This document shows positions 13,502 to 19,753 of a stretch of DNA of 22,251 bases, one piece after another (position 1 is the first letter of the stretch; each line of letters opens with the position of its first letter). The notes beneath the pieces were generated by a model, which worked only from the letters and a program-made list of their open reading frames with translations, made no database searches and was not told the DNA's origin. The stretch is taken from IMG/VR virus record IMGVR_UViG_3300029448_000493, positions 1 through 22,251 of that record; one strand, 5' to 3'. The stretch comes from a virus. A program made the translations under genes and the position numbers.

Positions 13502-13659
13502 ATTTCCTCGACCTCATCATCTGTAATCGAATCGCAAATATAACTACAATCAATGTGATCTTTGAATGTAAATTGTTTAACATTTCCTTTTAAATCACAG
13601 ATTTCGTTTCCGTCATCATCATATTTAACGAATGTGATATTTGCTATTGAATAACTCAT
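13498..13659 (-). CDS. 53-aa acidic protein
   Basis: A 53-residue frame with AAGGAA just before its ATG. It begins with a strand-like MSYSIANITFVKYDDDGNEI, followed by Cys21, Lys-rich and Phe-rich strands (VKQFTFKDH), Cys39 and Cys42, and an acidic end (SITDDEVEEI). The three Cys could bind metal or be incidental. Its TGA overlaps the ATG of the 114-aa gene, forming a two-gene minus operon. No family recognised. Confidence 0.6.
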   Translation of the reverse strand: MSYSIANITFVKYDDDGNEICDLKGNVKQFTFKDHIDCSYICDSITDDEVEEI

Positions 13660-13720
13660 TATTTTCCTTTCATTGTTGTTTTAGTACCCGTGAGCCGTGA
13701 AACATGGTCAAAAGGATATA

Positions 13721-13816
13721 ATGAAAAAACTTAACATTAACCACGAGCCACGAACCACGGGTCTAGGCAACTCCACGCCAACGCAACTGTTGGTGTACCT
13801 AGTGTCCTATATATAA
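13721..13816 (+). CDS. 31-aa mini-protein across heptamer repeats
   Basis: The ATG lies 5 nt after an AAAGGA ribosome site. The frame reads a basic and polar start (MKKLNINHEPRTTG), then STPTQLLVYLVSYI, an amphipathic or membrane-seeking helix. The frame includes the three tandem 7-bp repeats (13741-13761) and the long hairpin (13763-13802), so part of its sequence may be forced by DNA structure instead of protein function. The ribosome site and Gln-Leu-Leu-rich helix make it plausible; it is short enough to be chance. Confidence 0.4.
   Translation: MKKLNINHEPRTTGLGNSTPTQLLVYLVSYI
13741..13802. repeat. three tandem 7-bp repeats plus imperfect hairpin
   Basis: CCACGAG, CCACGAA and CCACGGG follow each other without gaps (13741-13761). 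Directly after, CTAGG (13763-13767) and ACGCCAAC (13775-13782) pair with GTTGGTGT (13789-13796) and CCTAG (13798-13802), forming a two-part stem with an asymmetric internal loop. A reverse-strand copy of the same motif lies 50 bp upstream (13689-13699). The layout resembles iterons beside the AT-rich region that follows. Confidence 0.55.
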
Positions 13817-14266
13817 TGGGACAAATCTGAAAGTCAAGTCAAATTCTAAGCGTAACTAAGAAAAAATTCCTAGTTTCCTGAAAATTAGGAAAGCAAAATA
13901 AAACTGGGAAGAAATAACCCGCATAAAACCTCACTTTTCCTAAAAGTACCCCCTATAAGGGCGTTTTCCCCACAAAATTTTTTTTAAAAAATTTTTTTAT
14001 GGGGAAATTTCTGGGAAACTGGGAAAAATCGGCTAGAATCCGCATAAACATTGGCTTTTTTGCCAAAAAAAACTAGGAAAAAACTAGGAATTTTTCCTAA
14101 AAAATAGGAAAGTGTTTAAAATCAATAACTTATTTGGCTATTTTTTTAAAAAGTCAATAAAATCAATAATAATATTAAATTTTATATAAGGACTAAAATC
14201 TCAAAACAATTTTTTTATTTTTTTTATTTATATTATTTTTTGCTTTATAGGGTGGTATTATATCTT
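13817..14266. other. AT-rich repeat region, candidate replication origin
   Basis: About 450 bp without a credible gene. It contains eight copies of TAGGAA or its complement (from 13867 to 14112), two spaced 11 bp apart (14073, 14084) and some in perfect inverted pairs (TAGGAAtttTTCCTA, 14085-14099). A two-part direct repeat, AAACTGGGAA then CCGCATAAA, occurs at 13901-13928 and again at 14017-14048. TTTCCCCA and TGGGGAAA (about 13965-14007) close an almost pure A/T block that would melt easily. AATCAATAA-like units follow (14120-14170). Repeats plus an AT-rich melting block are typical of origins; regulatory use before terS is also possible. Confidence 0.5.
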
Positions 14267-14779
14267 ATGCCAAAAAAACCAAATGCACTAAAAACAGTAC
14301 ATGACCTAACACCAAAACAAAGATTGTTTGTAGATACCCTCGTTCAAAATTGGGGTCAAAAATCAAAACAAGATGTTGCTATGGAAGTTTATGATTGTAA
14401 AGATCGAACTAATGCGTCTAAGTTTGCATACGAATTATTGCACCCTGATAAATCACCTCATGTTGTAAGATATTTGGAAATGCAATTATCAAAAGAATTA
14501 AAAAAATACGAAAGTGATAAACTTCGTCATTATAAAATTTATGAGCGACTACAACAAAAGGCGGAAGATAAAAAACAATTTAATGCCTCAATCAATGCTC
14601 AATTTAGAGCAGGACAAATGGCAAATTTATTTGTAGATCAAAAACAAATTCAAATCTCAGGTATCGAGGGCATGAGTAGAGAAAAATTAGAAAAAAGATT
14701 AGAAGAACTTGAAAGCAAAATAAATGAAAACAAAAAGATCATTGACATCACGCCAGAAGAAATTGTTGAAGGACAATAA
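14267..14779 (+). CDS. terS: terminase small subunit
   Basis: The 170-residue protein starts at ATG 14267; the open frame reaches a TTG at 14240, but that start has no support. Residues 12-35 (DLTPKQRLFVDTLVQNWGQ) match the opening of Terminase_2-type small subunits, and the next part (QDVAMEVYDCKDRTNASKFAYELL) fits their helix-turn-helix, which binds packaging-site DNA. A long amphipathic helix and a MSREKLEKRLEELESKIN coiled coil follow, as needed to make the ring oligomer. It recruits the large subunit. Unusually, the large subunit lies 5.6 kb downstream. Confidence 0.8.
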   Translation: MPKKPNALKTVHDLTPKQRLFVDTLVQNWGQKSKQDVAMEVYDCKDRTNASKFAYELLHPDKSPHVVRYLEMQLSKELKKYESDKLRHYKIYERLQQKAEDKKQFNASINAQFRAGQMANLFVDQKQIQISGIEGMSREKLEKRLEELESKINENKKIIDITPEEIVEGQ

Positions 14780-14795
14780 CTTTTTTGTTGTGTTT

Positions 14796-14817
14796 AATGA
14801 GATTTTCAATTCTCATT
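14796..14817 (+). terminator. weak hairpin after terS
   Basis: AATGAGA (14796-14802) pairs with TCTCATT (14811-14817) around an 8-nt loop. It lies 17 bp past the terS stop but is preceded, not followed, by a T run, so it may only be a stabilising 3' structure. Confidence 0.3.
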
Positions 14818-14853
14818 TATCAACTAATATAGGGCAAGTGGAAATAAAAACGA

Positions 14854-15150
14854 ATGAAACAAAAAAGAAAAATAATAATCAATAAAAAAGCTAAAACTGA
14901 TTTAGAAAAATATCCATTGGTATCTTGTGAATGGCTCGATATACAAGCGGACAGTTCTTGGCGTTCTATTGAAGAATTGAAAAAAGACAAATTACCTATT
15001 TGCACAACTAAGGGACATTTATTGGGACAATCAAAAGGCATTACAAGGATATTTGCAGACTATCAACTTAATGATGAAAAAAATATTAATGAAATTGGAA
15101 ACACAACTATAATTCCAACCTCAGTAATTGTTTCAATCAAAAAAATTTAA
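14854..15150 (+). CDS. 98-aa phage protein of unknown function (W-x-D type)
   Basis: A 98-residue protein with a basic N-terminus (KQKRKIIINKKAK), then YPLVSCEWLDIQADSSWRSIEEL, a strand and Trp-rich stretch seen in short hypothetical phage proteins, a second part with CTTKGHLLGQSKGITRIFADYQL, and a strand end (TTIIPTSVIVSIKKI) that recalls proteins ending in a P-x-x-x-V-x-x-I segment. The fold is probably a small beta barrel. Only a weak GTGGA is seen before the ATG. It lies after terS and converges on the GP88-like gene with a 4-bp overlap. Function unknown. Confidence 0.65.
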   Translation: MKQKRKIIINKKAKTDLEKYPLVSCEWLDIQADSSWRSIEELKKDKLPICTTKGHLLGQSKGITRIFADYQLNDEKNINEIGNTTIIPTSVIVSIKKI

Positions 15151-15851
15151 AATACAACAAAACCCGATTGATCATGCCTTGCCTTACCTTTTGCAATTAA
15201 TCCGACAATAATGTTTTTTGGGTCTAAAAACCTTAAATCGGTTTCATCTCCGTCAATAACTTTTCGACCTAAATATTTTTTTGGTAATTGTTTGAATACA
15301 ACCGCAATATTTATTTTCTTATCTTTTATTAAATCATTTACAATATCGTCATTACTTTCAGACTTGCTAAATGTAATATGATAATTTTTTGGTAAATTAT
15401 TTTTTAATCTCAAATAATTTTTCGTATAATCATAAAAAGGTACACTCGGATTTAATTCCATGAGATTTTTATTATCTCGCACTTTAAATTTTTCAAAACT
15501 TAAATCGCTTGTCCCATTTAATCTAACAGCAAATTTTAAATTTTTCTTTTTTGCTTTCTTAACTCCGAGTTTTATTTCATGGTCTAATTGCTCCAAAAAC
15601 TTTTGGCGGTCATATCTAAAATAATTGGTTCGATTTATTCTAGCGTCTTGGGTCGTTGAAAATACACCCATGCCAGATGTATTTAAACAACTTGCTATAC
15701 AACCTTTGGAAGCTTTTGGGCATACATTTAACCCCGATAATTTATACGGGGCTAAATGCAAAATAGCTGTTTCGTATCCCTTTTTGATTGCTTTTTTAAT
15801 TTTAAAATTACTATAACTTAACAATTTTTTGGGCTTTTGATATTTTGACAT
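15147..15851 (-). CDS. GP88-family protein
   Basis: A 234-residue protein that matches the GP88 (mycobacteriophage gene product 88) pattern: an N-terminal GYETAILHLAPYKLSGLNVCPKAS, then KGCIASCLN with Cys clustered at about 44, 51 and 55, followed by DARINRTNYF, the conserved RLNGTSDLSF, FYDYTKNY, TFSKSE and a final SGFVVF. The family occurs on phages and plasmids; its biochemical function is not settled. The clustered cysteines suggest a metal site or cofactor. The ATG has no ribosome site and overlaps the upstream RHH-like gene by 41 bp, so the two are probably co-translated. First gene of the accessory island on the minus strand. Confidence 0.8.
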   Translation of the reverse strand: MSKYQKPKKLLSYSNFKIKKAIKKGYETAILHLAPYKLSGLNVCPKASKGCIASCLNTSGMGVFSTTQDARINRTNYFRYDRQKFLEQLDHEIKLGVKKAKKKNLKFAVRLNGTSDLSFEKFKVRDNKNLMELNPSVPFYDYTKNYLRLKNNLPKNYHITFSKSESNDDIVNDLIKDKKINIAVVFKQLPKKYLGRKVIDGDETDLRFLDPKNIIVGLIAKGKARHDQSGFVVF

Positions 15852-16077
15852 TAGCTAATTCACTTTCAATTAATTGTTTTTGTTTTTTGTTGATTTCATT
15901 TTTTAGATAATAATTAAATAAAAATTTAATTGTTTTTGCTACGGATAAATCAACTCCCATTGGATTGTTTTGTGATAGTTCAAAAATACTTTCATAAGTT
16001 TTTAAATCTAATGAAATATTTTTAAAACCTTTGATACTATCTAATGTGCCAATATGTAGTTTTTTGTTTTTTGTCAT
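15811..16077 (-). CDS. 88-aa putative ribbon-helix-helix regulator
   Basis: An 88-residue protein with GAGGA 5 nt before the ATG. The segment KNISLDLKTYESIFELS, then NPMGVDLSVAKTIKFLFNYYLKNEI, fits a strand-helix-helix order as in RHH regulators, with a basic helical tail after it. RHH pairing with an adjacent gene is common in plasmid and phage cargo. It overlaps and probably regulates the GP88-like gene. The divergent spacer (16078-16231) holds the promoter for the plus-strand operon and could hold its operator. The RHH call rests on pattern only. Confidence 0.5.
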   Translation of the reverse strand: MTKNKKLHIGTLDSIKGFKNISLDLKTYESIFELSQNNPMGVDLSVAKTIKFLFNYYLKNEINKKQKQLIESELANVKISKAQKIVKL

Positions 16078-16165
16078 ATTTTCCTCATTGTTGGTGTTTT
16101 ATCATATATATTATTTCATGGGATAATATTCAAGGGGTATTTTCCCATTATATCTCATTTTTTTA

Positions 16166-16194
16166 TTGACAAAAATTTTAAATCAGTTTATTTA
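16166..16194 (+). promoter_or_regulatory. promoter of the 16232 operon
   Basis: A perfect TTGACA (16166-16171) followed after 17 bp by TATTTA (16189-16194). A longer version of the gene would start translation at TTG 16166, but that triplet is the -35 box. The element ATTATATCTCAT lies just upstream (16148-16159); nearly the same sequence precedes the promoter at 18622. Confidence 0.5.
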
Positions 16195-16231
16195 TTTAGG
16201 CATGTCAAAAAATCTAACTGAAAGGGATAAA

Positions 16232-17215
16232 ATGACTAAAACAAAAAAAATAACTTTAAATGCTCAAAAAAGAAAATTAGCATTAAAAGTTTTTGAAAAT
16301 GATCTTCAAACTGAAGATAACATTTTAAAAGATGAATATTTAAAAGCAAAAAAACAATGTGATGTACATATTGAAAACGCTTTTAAAACCGCAAAACAAG
16401 TTGTTGAGCGAAAATACCCGTCTGAAACTATTAAAACATTAAAAGAGATACAGACAAAATATGATTTAAATGTTTGTAGACCTGATAGTTGTTTTAATTT
16501 TCAAAGCGATCAAACTGAAGAGCATACAGACTGGAATGGCACTGTTTCACAAGTTCCAAAACAAAAACATATTAGTTTTAAATTAACAGGAACTTTAAAT
16601 GGTGAAAATCAATATGGGAGTGAAAGTAGTGAATTTGCTTTTGCTTATTATCATAACCATTTAAGAAATTTAGGATTTACACCTAATGTTTACGTTCTTA
16701 AAGGGGAAAAAGATGATAACCCGCATCACTCAAAACTGATTGAAGAAAATAACGACCAACTTGGAATATACTCGCATAGAAATACACAAGCGGGCGTTTC
16801 CGAAAAATGGAATAAAGATTATTCTTTAACAGTTATTTCACAACATAGTCATTGCTCATCTCGTTATATTGAGTGTACGCAAGATGAACTCGATATAATG
16901 AATGATATGTTAATTGCAAAACAAAAAGTTGTTCAAACTTATAATGAGTGGCAATCTAATATATTAGAGCGTAAAAACTTAATTGAGCAAACTTTGAAAT
17001 CTTACAAGTATTTTGATGAACTCAAAAAACTTGCAGATAATCAAAATGTTGAAATAAAGGAAAATGACATTGAAATGCACTCAAGTGAATTATCAATTTA
17101 TAATCCTGATAATGTTTCAGCTATGCTTGATAATTTAAAACCCAAAACTAAAGAAACGAGAGCGGAAAAGATTGCAAGAATTACAGCATTAAATAGCGGG
17201 GTCGCTAATGCCTAA
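16232..17215 (+). CDS. 327-aa protein of unknown function (accessory island)
   Basis: I start at ATG 16232 because AAAGGG (16221-16226) lies 5 nt upstream and the promoter occupies the extended frame. The 327 residues consist of an N-terminal Lys/Glu-rich coiled coil (1-80), a central strand-rich part with CRPDSCFNF, KHISFKLTG, EFAFAYYHNHLRN, HSHCSSRYIECTQDE (several Cys and His, a possible metal site), and a C-terminal helical part with KPKTKETRAEKIARITAL. This layout could be a metal-binding domain between coiled coils. I do not recognise a family. It overlaps by 8 bp the Cys-rich gene that follows; both share one promoter and one terminator and are likely to act together. Confidence 0.75.
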   Translation: MTKTKKITLNAQKRKLALKVFENDLQTEDNILKDEYLKAKKQCDVHIENAFKTAKQVVERKYPSETIKTLKEIQTKYDLNVCRPDSCFNFQSDQTEEHTDWNGTVSQVPKQKHISFKLTGTLNGENQYGSESSEFAFAYYHNHLRNLGFTPNVYVLKGEKDDNPHHSKLIEENNDQLGIYSHRNTQAGVSEKWNKDYSLTVISQHSHCSSRYIECTQDELDIMNDMLIAKQKVVQTYNEWQSNILERKNLIEQTLKSYKYFDELKKLADNQNVEIKENDIEMHSSELSIYNPDNVSAMLDNLKPKTKETRAEKIARITALNSGVANA

Positions 17216-17528
17216 AAATTTTTGCCAAAATCCACTTTGTCATTTAGATAATACTAAGGACAGATTAAAAAAAGGTAAATATCGAACTAGAAAAGCTTCA
17301 TCGAGTTGGTATAATTATTTTTGTACTCAATTATGCTTTCATCAATATTTTGATATTTATAAAAATCAAATAATTAATTTTATTGGTTTAAAAACTCAAC
17401 CTAGTATTAGAAATGAAAATGACCCAAATTTTTGGGCTATGGCTAGTGAAGTCCATAATAGACCAGACTATGATTGGAAAACTACTCAAACTAATGAAAT
17501 AGTTTATAGAGAATTAAATCAAAATTAA
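17208..17528 (+). CDS. 106-aa small zinc-finger-like protein
   Basis: Overlaps the previous gene by 8 bp. The first 50 residues hold CQNPLC (Cys6, Cys11) and FCTQLCFHQYF (Cys39, Cys43), which fit a treble-clef or FYM/MYND-like zinc site; a basic stretch KKGKYRTRKASSSW sits between the pairs. The second half is polar and aromatic without motifs. It is a likely DNA-, RNA- or protein-binding partner of the 327-aa protein. A strong terminator begins 22 bp after its stop. No family recognised. Confidence 0.65.
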   Translation: MPKNFCQNPLCHLDNTKDRLKKGKYRTRKASSSWYNYFCTQLCFHQYFDIYKNQIINFIGLKTQPSIRNENDPNFWAMASEVHNRPDYDWKTTQTNEIVYRELNQN

Positions 17529-17549
17529 ATTATTTAATTTTCAAAAATT

Positions 17550-17580
17550 AAGGGCGGAATTAAAAAACCGCCCTTTTTTT
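17550..17580 (+). terminator. strong rho-independent terminator
   Basis: AAGGGCGG (17550-17557) pairs with CCGCCCTT (17568-17575), with a 10-nt loop, followed by seven T. It lies 22 bp beyond the stop of the two-gene operon at 16232-17528. Confidence 0.85.
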
Positions 17581-17602
17581 ATTTTTTATTTAAAAAAAAT
17601 CT

Positions 17603-17629
17603 CTCTCAGACGCTCAAATTTTAACGAAA
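17603..17629. repeat. 27-bp direct repeat, copy 1
   Basis: Begins CTCTCAGACGCTCAAA and ends TTTTAACGAAA, identical over 27 bp to 18524-18550 in the same orientation. The pair bounds the three-gene minus cassette. The flanking TTTTAGG and GATAC words are also shared. Confidence 0.85.
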
Positions 17630-17665
17630 TTAATTTTTAGGATACTTAGTAAGGGGGGATTTTAT

Positions 17666-17685
17666 GCCCCACTAAAAAGCGGGGC
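17666..17685 (-). terminator. hairpin after the minus cassette
   Basis: GCCCC (17666-17670) pairs with GGGGC (17681-17685), and on the minus strand the stem extends through a C-G pair and a wobble (GCCCCGC/GTGGGGC). ATTTTAT and ATAAAAT flank it. It lies just past the stop at 17693 and probably ends the minus-strand transcript, though the T tract is poor. Confidence 0.45.
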
Positions 17686-17692
17686 AATAAAA

Positions 17693-17905
17693 TTATTTTT
17701 TTAATATTTCTCTTATTTGATTAAAAGCGTTTCTTAATTTTGCGACTTGATCGGGTGTCTTATTTTTTAAGCTACTTTCAAGTAAAGCAATATTTAAAAA
17801 ACTTTGCATTGTTTCATTTAGTTGAAAAAAATTATTATTTAATTTTTTTAACTCATGATCTATATTTTCAATTGAACTTGAAATTATATCATCATATTGT
17901 CCCAT
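17693..17905 (-). CDS. 70-aa helical protein, cassette gene 3
   Basis: The ATG has AGGAGGT 9 nt upstream, the best ribosome site in the island. The 70 residues are helical (SSSIENIDHELKKLNNNFF, ETMQSFLNIALLESSLK, DQVAKLRNAFNQIREILKK) with heptad spacing, so it should be a coiled coil or helical bundle. No membrane segment or catalytic motif is seen. Last gene of the minus cassette between the 27-bp repeats. Function unknown; the layout (short all-helical protein) would fit an inhibitor or antidote. Confidence 0.65.
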   Translation of the reverse strand: MGQYDDIISSSIENIDHELKKLNNNFFQLNETMQSFLNIALLESSLKNKTPDQVAKLRNAFNQIREILKK

Positions 17906-17930
17906 AACTAATTACCTCCTCTCTTGTCTG

Positions 17931-18164
17931 TTATTCTTTATTCCAAATTTTTTCGAAATTTTCATTAAATTCATGAAAATTTGAATCTTCAAAAGCTGAA
18001 TAAGTTGTTTTAAAAATTTTGTTACCGTCCCATTTAAAAAATTGAGATATTAAAATTCCTAAAACTTCTTCATCAGTTATTTTTTGCGGTTCATTAAAAA
18101 ACTCAATTTTTTTTTCTTCAATCAAATTTTTTAATCTTTTATTTATTATCCTTTCATTTTTCAT
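17931..18164 (-). CDS. 77-aa acidic/aromatic protein, cassette gene 2
   Basis: AAAGGA lies 9 nt before the ATG. The 77 residues start with a basic helix (NERIINKRLKNLIEEKK) and go on to an acidic, Phe-rich part (EVLGILISQFFKWDG, FEDSNFHEFNENFEKIW). The codon use is extremely AT-rich, as in both neighbours. No known motif. It is spaced 6 bp after gene 1 and 25 bp before gene 3. Confidence 0.6.
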   Translation of the reverse strand: MKNERIINKRLKNLIEEKKIEFFNEPQKITDEEVLGILISQFFKWDGNKIFKTTYSAFEDSNFHEFNENFEKIWNKE

Positions 18165-18170
18165 TTTTAA

Positions 18171-18449
18171 TTATCCTTTGTTAAGTTGATTTAAAACAAA
18201 TTCAGCATTATCAATATTTGTAAAAAATTTATAATGTTTACCAAAATTCATAACTTTTTTATGATAATAAATATTATCAATTGTATGTTTAAAATTTTGA
18301 TCTGAACTTGTTAGCCCTTTATTTATAAATCTAATAAAATCTAAAAGACTTATAAATTCGATTTTCGGTTTTTTTAGATCAAAGTTAATATAATAAATTT
18401 TCATATTATTTTTTGATCTACCCCAAAAAACATTGTTTCGTTTTTTCAT
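18171..18449 (-). CDS. 92-aa basic protein, cassette gene 1
   Basis: The frame starts at ATG 18449 without a ribosome site; an internal Met at residue 16 is an alternative. The product is basic and aromatic (MKKRNNVFWGRSKNN, MKIYYINFDLKKPKIEFISL, KVMNFGKHYKFFTNIDNAEF) and likely a small alpha/beta domain. On the minus strand a perfect TTGACA (18485-18480) lies 31 bp upstream of the ATG with a poor -10. No family recognised. Confidence 0.55.
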   Translation of the reverse strand: MKKRNNVFWGRSKNNMKIYYINFDLKKPKIEFISLLDFIRFINKGLTSSDQNFKHTIDNIYYHKKVMNFGKHYKFFTNIDNAEFVLNQLNKG

Positions 18450-18523
18450 AAGTTAATAAGTAGTGGGATTTTATGAGATTGTCAAATATAAGCATTTTTT
18501 CAAATTTCAGCGAAAAAAAAACG

Positions 18524-18550
18524 CTCTCAGACGCTCAAATTTTAACGAAA
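18524..18550. repeat. 27-bp direct repeat, copy 2
   Basis: Second exact copy of the 17603-17629 repeat. The surrounding 35 bp (18521-18555) are 27/35 identical, without gaps, to 917-951 at the end of the exonuclease gene, including a shared 14-bp TTAACGAAACGACC end. That third copy directly precedes the best promoter in the window. Confidence 0.8.
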
Positions 18551-18621
18551 CGACCCTTTTAGGTACTAGGATACCCCCCAAAATTAAAGCTAAAAATACC
18601 CGTCTTATTATATCTTATTAT

Positions 18622-18649
18622 TTGACATATATAAAAAAATCGCTATTTT
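18622..18649 (+). promoter_or_regulatory. promoter of the ArdC-like gene
   Basis: A perfect TTGACA (18622-18627), then TATTTT (18644-18649) after 16 bp, 39 bp before the ATG. ATTATATCTTAT lies just upstream (18607-18618), as at 16148. The leader TAACTGAAAGG before the ATG is also shared with the 16232 gene. Confidence 0.5.
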
Positions 18650-18687
18650 GTGTTTATGTTTAAATTTAACTTAACTGAAAGGTAAAA

Positions 18688-19641
18688 ATGATAAACAGTA
18701 AAATAACTAAAGATGCTCTTTTATCAGTTGGTAGACAGATTGCGGCTGGACTAGAGCAAGACGGCTTAAAATGGATTAAGCCTTTTGCAAGTCAATCACT
18801 TGCTAATTGTCCAAAAAATGCAATTACTGGATATGAATATAGCGGTGTCAATTTTTGGAATTTAAGCTTTATTCAAGTTCAAAATAAATTTGATTTTCCG
18901 CTTTTTGCATCAAAAAACGCTTGGGCAAAAGTTGGGGCTACTATTAAACCCGATCAAGTAAAAAATGGATTTCCTATTTTTTATTGGTGGCAAGCAAAAG
19001 TAAAATATAAAAAACCTGAAAATGAAGAGCAAGACAGCTATTCAAGATGGTTTTTAAAAATTACTTGGGCATATAATCCCGATCAATTAGATTTAACTAA
19101 TTCGACTTGGACATATCCAAAAGTTGAAAATACGCCAGTTAATAAAGTTAAGGACAATATGGCGGTTTTTAATTTTGTTGATAATCAAAAAGGGTTAGTT
19201 TTAAAGCATAGCGATCAACCCCGTTGTTATTATGCCCCTGAATTGGATTATATTCATATGACTAGCAAGATTAATTTTAAAGGAAAAAAATCTTGTGCTA
19301 GTTTTGAATATTACTCAACTTTGCTACATGAGTTAATCCACTGGTCGGGACATAAAACTAGAACTGGACGTTTTGAAAAAAACTTAAAATTCTTTAAAGA
19401 CAATAGACGTAAAGAATACGCTTTAGAAGAATTAATCGCTGAGATCGGGGCTAATTTACTTTGCATTAAATTTGATATGCAAAAAAAAGTAAATAAGAAC
19501 TCATTAGCTTATTTAAAGTCTTGGATTAAAGCTTTAAAAAATGATGATGTTTTTATCTATAAAGCATTGTCCCAAAGTGCAGGGGCTATTGATTTTTTAA
19601 AGAAAAACTTAAAAGAAAATAAAGCCGTTAAAACAGCTTAA
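18688..19641 (+). CDS. ArdC-like antirestriction protein with zincin domain
   Basis: A 317-residue protein with AAAGG 5 nt before the ATG. The N-terminal half (about 5-135) matches the ArdC single-stranded DNA-binding domain: W-rich KPFASQSLANCPKNAITGYEYSG (residues 31-53, partly quoted), NFWNLSF, FPLFASKNAWAKVGATIKP, and IFYWW. The C-terminal half is a zincin-like metallopeptidase with HELIHWSGH (His214, Glu215, His218, His222) and the downstream EELIAEIGA helix (Glu247-Glu252) that offers the third zinc ligand. In plasmids, ArdC protects incoming DNA from restriction; here it may guard phage DNA at entry or cleave a host defence protein. It stands alone between a promoter and a strong terminator. 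Both domains look intact. Confidence 0.85.
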   Translation: MINSKITKDALLSVGRQIAAGLEQDGLKWIKPFASQSLANCPKNAITGYEYSGVNFWNLSFIQVQNKFDFPLFASKNAWAKVGATIKPDQVKNGFPIFYWWQAKVKYKKPENEEQDSYSRWFLKITWAYNPDQLDLTNSTWTYPKVENTPVNKVKDNMAVFNFVDNQKGLVLKHSDQPRCYYAPELDYIHMTSKINFKGKKSCASFEYYSTLLHELIHWSGHKTRTGRFEKNLKFFKDNRRKEYALEELIAEIGANLLCIKFDMQKKVNKNSLAYLKSWIKALKNDDVFIYKALSQSAGAIDFLKKNLKENKAVKTA

Positions 19642-19662
19642 AAAATACATAAATTAATAATT

Positions 19663-19690
19663 AAAGGCGGGTAAAATCCCGCCTTTTTTT
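19663..19690 (+). terminator. strong rho-independent terminator
   Basis: AAAGGCGGG (19663-19671) pairs with CCCGCCTTT (19678-19686) through 9 bp around a TAAAAT loop and is followed by a seven-T run (19684-19690). It ends the ArdC-like transcript. Confidence 0.85.
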
Positions 19691-19753
19691 ATGCCTGATG
19701 TAAAAATTTCAAGTGATTTAAAATCACCTTTTAAAATGATAAAAGACTTTTAA
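19691..19753 (+). CDS. 20-aa possible leader peptide
   Basis: The frame ATG at 19691 directly follows the terminator and reads a 20-residue peptide (MPDVKISSDLKSPFKMIKDF) whose TAA overlaps the next ATG (TAATG). There is no ribosome site, and any transcript must start after the terminator. It is listed only because it would couple to the nuclease gene. Confidence 0.2.
   Translation: MPDVKISSDLKSPFKMIKDF

Noticed and set aside
13741-13802. CRISPR-like array or DGR repeat
   Set aside because: Only three 7-bp units without spacers, and no cas, reverse transcriptase or VR/TR pair is present.
16166-16231. 22-residue N-terminal extension of the 327-aa protein from TTG 16166
   Set aside because: The TTG is the -35 box TTGACA, and a proper ribosome site lies just before ATG 16232.
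18463-18663. 66-aa plus-strand frame
   Set aside because: It covers the 27-bp repeat and the TTGACA promoter of the ArdC-like gene, has no ribosome site and reads as non-coding, basic low-complexity sequence.
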